Below, piece by piece: positions 63,291 to 64,000 of a stretch of 64,000 nucleotides of DNA. The stretch's first letter is position 1. The number at the start of each line of letters is the position of its first letter. The notes below the pieces were generated by a model. It did no database searches. It had not been told where the DNA came from and saw nothing but the letters and a program-made list of their open reading frames with translations. The stretch is from Mantis religiosa (taxonomy: Eukaryota; Arthropoda; Insecta; Mantodea; Mantidae): contig CM060953.1 in the NCBI GenBank assembly GCA_030765055.1, positions 76,125,832 through 76,189,831 of the forward strand. Reading direction: 5' to 3'. The position numbers were made by a program, and so were the translations under genes.

Positions 63291-63565
63291 TGTAGATACA
63301 TTTTCCGTGGGTCAGTATCATTCAGGCGATCTGTTACTAGAGGGTATGAAAACTATATCGGTCATGTTCGTAGATGTATAGTGTTCTGGTCGCCTGTTAC
63401 TCACTTCGAAGATTTCTAACGCTATATTAACCCAATATGACGAAAGATTGACTAAGTATCACAAAGCAAGTAGCAGTTCTCTTGTATTTGTGCTATTAAT
63501 TACATGGCGTTGAAGACTATGCAAGAAAACGGAAAAGCCTTGGAAATGTGACTTTAACAGAATTA

Positions 63566-63995
63566 ATATGTGTGTTGTGTATAAGAGAAGTACTATCAAC
63601 TTCTCTCGTAGCCCAGTGGTAAAAGCACAGGCTATGGCCAGCGACATCAGGGTTCACGGTTCGAACCTAACGTCTGGGCATACTTTTTATATACAATTAT
63701 TTTACTTTGTTAGACGCTATAACGAGCTAAATTACAACTGTGCTCTTGTGACTAAGCTGTCTCTACAAGGCATTGCAGGATATCAAAAAAGAAAAAAAAA
63801 TGGAAAACACGTGGTATGACGATTTTAATAGAACAAGGGTCTATATTTGTATATGAAGGGTATATTGTATATAAAAAGTACGCCCAGACGTTAAGGTTCG
63901 AACCGTGAACCCTGATGCCGCTTGTCATAGCCCGTGTTTTTGCCACTGGACTACGAGAGCAGTTGATAAGTAATTCTCTTATACACAACATACAT
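63566..63995. mobile_element. Foldback element with converging tRNA-like arms (second family)
   Basis: Arm 1 (63566-63697, plus) and arm 2 (63864-63995, minus) are inverted copies of about 130 bp. Each holds 'ttgtgtataagagaa', an A-box-like 'gtagcccagtggtaaaagc' (63609-63627) and a B box 'cacggttcgaacc'. The tRNA-like units point toward each other across a spacer of about 165 bp. The sequence is unrelated to copies P1-P9, whose arms diverge. The window ends just after arm 2, so flanking duplications cannot be checked fully. Confidence 0.72.
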
Positions 63996-64000
63996 ATGAA

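Overview
This is a stretch of a large, repeat-rich animal genome, most likely an insect. A hemimetabolous insect such as a cockroach, termite or relative is my guess from the kinds of mariner, Tc1-like, hAT and Jockey-type elements and the many tRNA-derived SINEs. No rRNA, functional tRNA, CRISPR or prokaryotic-style operon is visible. The only convincing host protein gene is one uninterrupted 413-codon ORF on the minus strand (34646-35887). It encodes a Ser/Pro-rich, mostly disordered protein of unknown function. A TE-poor AT-rich tract of about 3 to 4 kb lies downstream of it and may be a long 3' UTR.

Almost everything else is mobile DNA in various states of decay. Region by region: 1-10 kb holds a Tc1-like transposase relic, two foldback retroposons, a SINE-B copy and a mariner with near-perfect TIRs but mutated catalytic residues. 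12-21 kb holds a second mariner that keeps its DD34D triad, more foldback elements, a degenerate minisatellite and a nested stack of SINEs. 23-30 kb holds a short hAT element with 8-bp TSDs, a truncated mariner and a DUF4817-type transposase relic split by a SINE. 34-36 kb is the host gene, with a SINE 19 bp past its stop codon. 36.9-42.2 kb is a nearly identical 2.5-kb tandem duplication bounded by long (TAA)n arrays. 43.8-48.5 kb is a broken Jockey-type LINE whose gag-like ORF carries a roughly 295-bp (TTC)n/poly-Ser expansion and two SINEs. 49-54 kb is mostly unannotatable AT-rich DNA with one strong inverted repeat. 54-64 kb is again SINEs, foldback elements and transposase relics.

The most unusual system is a family of palindromic retroposons with at least nine loci here. 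Each has two tRNA-Tyr-like units arranged as diverging inverted arms, one asymmetric 'extended' end, and in six cases target-site duplications of 9-16 bp. Sizes run from a 138-bp collapsed hairpin to a 565-bp full inverted repeat. A second, unrelated foldback with converging tRNA-like arms closes the window (63566-63995). Direct repeats flanking these units suggest that hairpin structures are retroposed as such. All assignments come from reading the sequence; no database search was run.
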